34,803 bases of DNA from Chloroflexota bacterium (GTDB lineage Bacteria > Chloroflexota > Dehalococcoidia > DSGV01). A program made the position numbers and the translations under genes. The stretch spans positions 1 to 34,803 of the forward strand of contig JAJYLG010000029.1 of NCBI GenBank assembly GCA_021787985.1, written 5' to 3'. Within the stretch, counting starts at the first letter, position 1. Every line of letters starts with the position of its first letter. This document shows, piece by piece, positions 29,123 to 34,803 of the stretch. The notes beneath the pieces are model-generated. The model saw only the letters and a program-made list of their open reading frames with translations, was not told where the DNA came from and made no database searches.

Positions 29123-31009
29123 TTGAGACGTCGCGCCGCCTGGCTGCTGGTCGTCGCGCTGCTGGTCGCAGCCTGTGGCGGCGGACGCGCGGCGCCCAGC
29201 GCTACCAGCACCCCGACAGAGACCGCGTCGCCCGTCGTCGCGGCGCCAACCCCTGGCTTCGGTCACGGGTCCGCGGAGACGTTGCCCCAGTCCGTGCCGC
29301 CGCCCGCGGACCCTGTCGCCCTCGCCGAGCGGCTGCGCGGCGCCAGCCCGACGCCGGCAAAGCCCGCGCCCGTCGGGGGGCGGCAGGCGGGCGACCAAGC
29401 CCAGTTCCACCTCCTGCTCGCGGACCCGCCATCCGTGGAGCCGGTCCGCGCACAGCTCCGAGCCGTGTCGGAGCACGCCTATCTCTACACGACCACGTCC
29501 GCCGGATGGAGCGACCAGGAGGCGCGCTCGGCCCTCGACATCTTCGAGTCCTCCGTCTATCCCACCGTTGTCCGCTGGTGGGGTCCGCCGCTGGTGGGCC
29601 CGGACGGAGACCCGCACGTGACCATCCTGGTCGCACCGCTCCAAGGGATCGGTGGCTACGTCACGGGCAACGACTATCTGCCCCGATCGATCGACCGCTA
29701 TTCCAACGAGCGGGCGATGCTCTATCTCGAGTCGTCGGTACGCCCGGCGTCGCGGTCGCAGTGGGCGGGGCTGGCGGCGCACGAGTTCCAGCACCTGGTG
29801 CACTACGCTCGCAACCCGCACGCGGACGCCTGGTTCAACGAGGGCATGTCGGAGGTGGCGCGTTCGGTGGTGCAGGCGGCGGGAGTGTTGCCGTGGAGGC
29901 CCGTTTCGCTGCCCGATGTCCAGCTCAATGACTTCTCCGTCGAGCAGGATGGCGAAACCCACTACGCCGCCGCGGAGGCGTTCCTGCTCTACGCCCTCTC
30001 GCGTCTCGGCGGGTTGGCTACCGTGCGCCCGCTGGTGGACCAGAAGCTGCCGGGCGTGGACGCGCTGGCGCGGCTGCTCGCCGATCGCTCCTCTGCAACG
30101 TTCGACGACCTGTTCGCCGATTGGCTGGTGGCGAACGTGACCGGCGTGCTGCAGCCGTCGGACGGCGCTCGCGCGACCGGCCCGGCCGAGCGCTCGCTCT
30201 CGCTGGCGTTCAACACGAGCGAGTCCGGGCAGATCCATCAGCTCGGCTGGAAGACGTACCTCATCTCGGATCCGCGGCCCGGGGAGACGGTGGCCCTCAT
30301 CGGCTCGCCCGAGGTGCAGCTCGTGCCCACGTCAGCGCACTCGGGCAGCGGCTTCTGGTTTAGCGGCCGTGGCGACGGCATGGACGCCACGCTCACCCGC
30401 TCGCTCGATCTGCGCACCGTCAGCGGCTCGGTCACCCTCGACTTCTGGGCCTGGTACCAGATCGAGAAGGACTGGGACTACGCCTACGTGGAGGTGTCGG
30501 ACGACGGTGGCCGGCGCTGGGCGGCCATGCGCGCGCCGGACACGACCACGGAGGACCCGGTCGGGAACGCGTACGGCCCCGGCTTCACCGGCACGAGCGG
30601 GACGAACGCCCCGGCGTGGCGCTTCGAGCAGGTCGACCTCAGCCGGTTCGCCGGCAAGCAGGTGTTGCTGCGCTTCGAGTACGTGACGGACGAGTCGACC
30701 AACCTGGCTGGTTTCGCGGTCGATGACCTGAGGGTCGACGCCCTCGGGTGGAGCGACGACGCGGAGCAGGCGCGCGACTGGCGGGCGAGCGGCTTCCGCC
30801 TCGTTGGCGGGCCGGTGGCGCAGCCGTGGGTGGGGCGGCTGATCGTCCAGTCGGCGTCCGGGCTCGAAGTGGTGCCGTTGCGGCGCACCGCTCCCGGCAC
30901 GCTATCGGCGCGAATGCCGGAAGGGGCGGTGACGGCCTGGGTCGTGTTCAGCGCGCTCGATCCGGACACGGTGGACACGGCCAGCTACCGAGTCTCGCGG
31001 CGGCCCTGA
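29123..31009 (+). CDS. M6-like (immune inhibitor A-type) zinc protease lipoprotein
   Basis: This 628-residue protein starts with TTG. Residues 1-18 form a lipoprotein signal (LVVALLVAAC, Cys18), followed by a Ser/Thr/Pro/Ala linker to about residue 90. The catalytic region has HEFQH at 220-224 with a downstream NEGMSE (239-244), as in gluzincin/M6-like metalloproteases. The rest holds beta-rich domains with a jelly-roll pattern (DFWAWYQIEKDWDYAYVEVSDDGGRRW..LRFEYVTDE..AGFAVDDLRVDA) of the type found in immune inhibitor A. It should be an outer-surface protease. It follows xer by 8 nt. Confidence 0.85.
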   Translation: MRRRAAWLLVVALLVAACGGGRAAPSATSTPTETASPVVAAPTPGFGHGSAETLPQSVPPPADPVALAERLRGASPTPAKPAPVGGRQAGDQAQFHLLLADPPSVEPVRAQLRAVSEHAYLYTTTSAGWSDQEARSALDIFESSVYPTVVRWWGPPLVGPDGDPHVTILVAPLQGIGGYVTGNDYLPRSIDRYSNERAMLYLESSVRPASRSQWAGLAAHEFQHLVHYARNPHADAWFNEGMSEVARSVVQAAGVLPWRPVSLPDVQLNDFSVEQDGETHYAAAEAFLLYALSRLGGLATVRPLVDQKLPGVDALARLLADRSSATFDDLFADWLVANVTGVLQPSDGARATGPAERSLSLAFNTSESGQIHQLGWKTYLISDPRPGETVALIGSPEVQLVPTSAHSGSGFWFSGRGDGMDATLTRSLDLRTVSGSVTLDFWAWYQIEKDWDYAYVEVSDDGGRRWAAMRAPDTTTEDPVGNAYGPGFTGTSGTNAPAWRFEQVDLSRFAGKQVLLRFEYVTDESTNLAGFAVDDLRVDALGWSDDAEQARDWRASGFRLVGGPVAQPWVGRLIVQSASGLEVVPLRRTAPGTLSARMPEGAVTAWVVFSALDPDTVDTASYRVSRRP

Positions 31010-31052
31010 GGCGCTGGAGCCAGCCGGGGCTGGCCGATATGATGCTGGCGCA

Positions 31053-33730
<2,678 letters not shown>

Positions 33731-33766
33731 ACACACGTGATGGGGCGGTGGGCAGGGGGTGCGACG

Positions 33767-34780
33767 ATGACCACGCGGATCGGGATCAACGGCTTCGGGC
33801 GGATCGGCCGGCAAAGCTTCAAGGCAATGTGGGAGCGGCATCGCGACACGCTCGAGGTAGTGGCGGTTAACGATCTCGTCGACACGGCGACGAACGCGCA
33901 CCTGCTCAAGTACGACACGAACTACGGACGTTTCGGAGCGGAGATCCGCGCCAGCGAGGGTGCCATCCATGTGGACGGCACGGTCGTGAGGGTCGTGGCA
34001 CAGCCGGACCTGGCGAAGATCCCGTGGCGTGAGCTCGGCGTGGAGATCGTGGTCGAGTCCACCGGGTTGTTCACTGATGGCAAGCAAGCAGCCGGCCACC
34101 TTGACGCCGGCGCGAAGCGTGTCGTCATCACCGCACCGGCGAAGAACGAGGACGTGACCGTGGTGCTGGGCGTCAACGCGGAGCGATACGACCCGGCGCG
34201 GGACCGCATCGTGTCGAACGCGAGCTGCACGACGAATGGGCTGGCGCCGGTCGTGAAGGTGTTGCTCGATACGTTTGGCATCGTGAAGGGGCAGATGACG
34301 ACGATCCACTCCTACACCAACAGCCAGAAGCTCCTGGACGTGGCCGGCAAGGACCTGCGCGAGGCGCGCGCCGCCGGGCTGAATATCGTGCCGACCAGCA
34401 CGGGGGCCGCGCGAGCGCTGAAGCTGGTCATTCCCGAGGTCGAGGGGAAGCTGGATGGGCTGGCCTACCGTGTGCCGACGCCGACGGTCTCGATCGTGGA
34501 GGTGGTGGCGCTGACGGAGCGCGACACGAACCGAGACGAGGTGAACGGGGCGATGCGGCGGGCCGCGGCAGGCCCGATGAAGGGGATCCTGGACGTGGTG
34601 GACGAGCCGGTCGTCTCGATGGACCTCAAGGGCACGTCGGCCTCGTCGATCGTCGACGCGGCCTGCACCAACGTGGTGGGGGGCAACCTGGTAAAGGTCG
34701 CGGCCTGGTACGACAACGAATGGGGGTACGCGTGTCGCGTGGCCGACCTATGCGCGTTCATCGCGGAGCGGGGCGTCTGA
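33767..34780 (+). CDS. gap: Glyceraldehyde-3-phosphate dehydrogenase, type I
   Basis: The 337-residue enzyme oxidises and phosphorylates glyceraldehyde-3-phosphate. The Rossmann motif GINGFGRIGR opens it, VNDLVDTATNAHLLKYDTNYG follows, and SNASCTTN holds catalytic Cys154 with downstream His in TTIHSYTNSQ, then VPTSTGAARA and YDNEWGYACRVADL. The ATG at 33767 is ten codons inside the longest frame and is preceded by AGGGGG at good distance. The SYTNSQ and CTTNGLAP variants differ from the commoner forms, but catalysis should be intact. Past 34780 only 23 bases remain; no gene start is visible. Confidence 0.96.
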   Translation: MTTRIGINGFGRIGRQSFKAMWERHRDTLEVVAVNDLVDTATNAHLLKYDTNYGRFGAEIRASEGAIHVDGTVVRVVAQPDLAKIPWRELGVEIVVESTGLFTDGKQAAGHLDAGAKRVVITAPAKNEDVTVVLGVNAERYDPARDRIVSNASCTTNGLAPVVKVLLDTFGIVKGQMTTIHSYTNSQKLLDVAGKDLREARAAGLNIVPTSTGAARALKLVIPEVEGKLDGLAYRVPTPTVSIVEVVALTERDTNRDEVNGAMRRAAAGPMKGILDVVDEPVVSMDLKGTSASSIVDAACTNVVGGNLVKVAAWYDNEWGYACRVADLCAFIAERGV

Positions 34781-34803
34781 GGTGCGCAGCCCGGTGGCTG
34801 GGT

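Overview
The window is about 35 kb of very GC-rich bacterial chromosome with short intergenic gaps, GTG and TTG starts next to ATG, and several genes that look leaderless. All seven tRNA genes encode their CCA end. Gene content (Ferritin-like/VIT fusion, subtilase, M6-like lipoprotein protease, PIN and HigB-type modules, enolase and gap with uvrC and xer nearby) suggests a Chloroflexota-like, non-Actinobacterial high-GC organism. This is an inference from content and style; no rRNA is present to settle it.

Layout. Positions 1-779 hold the 3' part of a secreted nuclease lipoprotein gene. Positions 1047-6767 hold a compact five-gene operon in which four genes overlap or abut by 3-4 nt. It encodes a coiled-coil orphan, a BrxC/BrxD-like ATPase relative with a degenerate P-loop, an intact BrxD-like (DUF2791) ATPase, a second orphan, and an SNF2 helicase fused to an Mrr-type PD-(D/E)xK nuclease. 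It has the architecture of an anti-phage or DNA-surveillance system, but the BREX hallmarks (PglX, PglZ, BrxL) are absent. It is the best candidate here for an undescribed system. A 24-bp near-perfect palindrome lies upstream of it.

Positions 6.8-14.1 kb are mixed and partly decayed: an ABC-2 permease remnant, an MgtA-type P-type ATPase, a racemase-like gene, an SDR, a broken RibD/DHFR-like gene, an AraC regulator coupled to a VOC protein, a DUF1801 protein and a UvrA C-terminal remnant. Two copies of a ~50-bp (up to ~100-bp) dispersed repeat with a hairpin lie in this region, 2.4 kb apart.

Positions 14.1-18.2 kb carry, on the minus strand, a DinB-family protein, tRNA-Arg(CCT), a ferritin-like/VIT fusion, tRNA-Ala(CGC), a MOSC protein and a polytopic GT-C-like membrane protein. 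Positions 18.2-21.3 kb form a small island with a VapBC pair, an integrase-N-domain-like orphan coupled to a HigB/Gp49-like toxin, and a convergent XRE protein. A 43-bp direct repeat (41/43 identical) flanks the island, and its right copy lies next to tRNA-Val(TAC).

Positions 21.3-25.5 kb hold a small excisionase-type HTH protein, a large subtilase, a cluster of tRNA-Arg(GCG), tRNA-Leu(CAG) and tRNA-Val(CAC), a PaaI thioesterase and tRNA-Met. Positions 25.5-34.8 kb are a dense plus-strand core block: uvrC, pcm, xer, an M6-like protease lipoprotein, a TIGR00725 protein, enolase, an unknown helical protein and gap. The glycolytic genes at the end suggest an eno-gap cluster that continues past the window.
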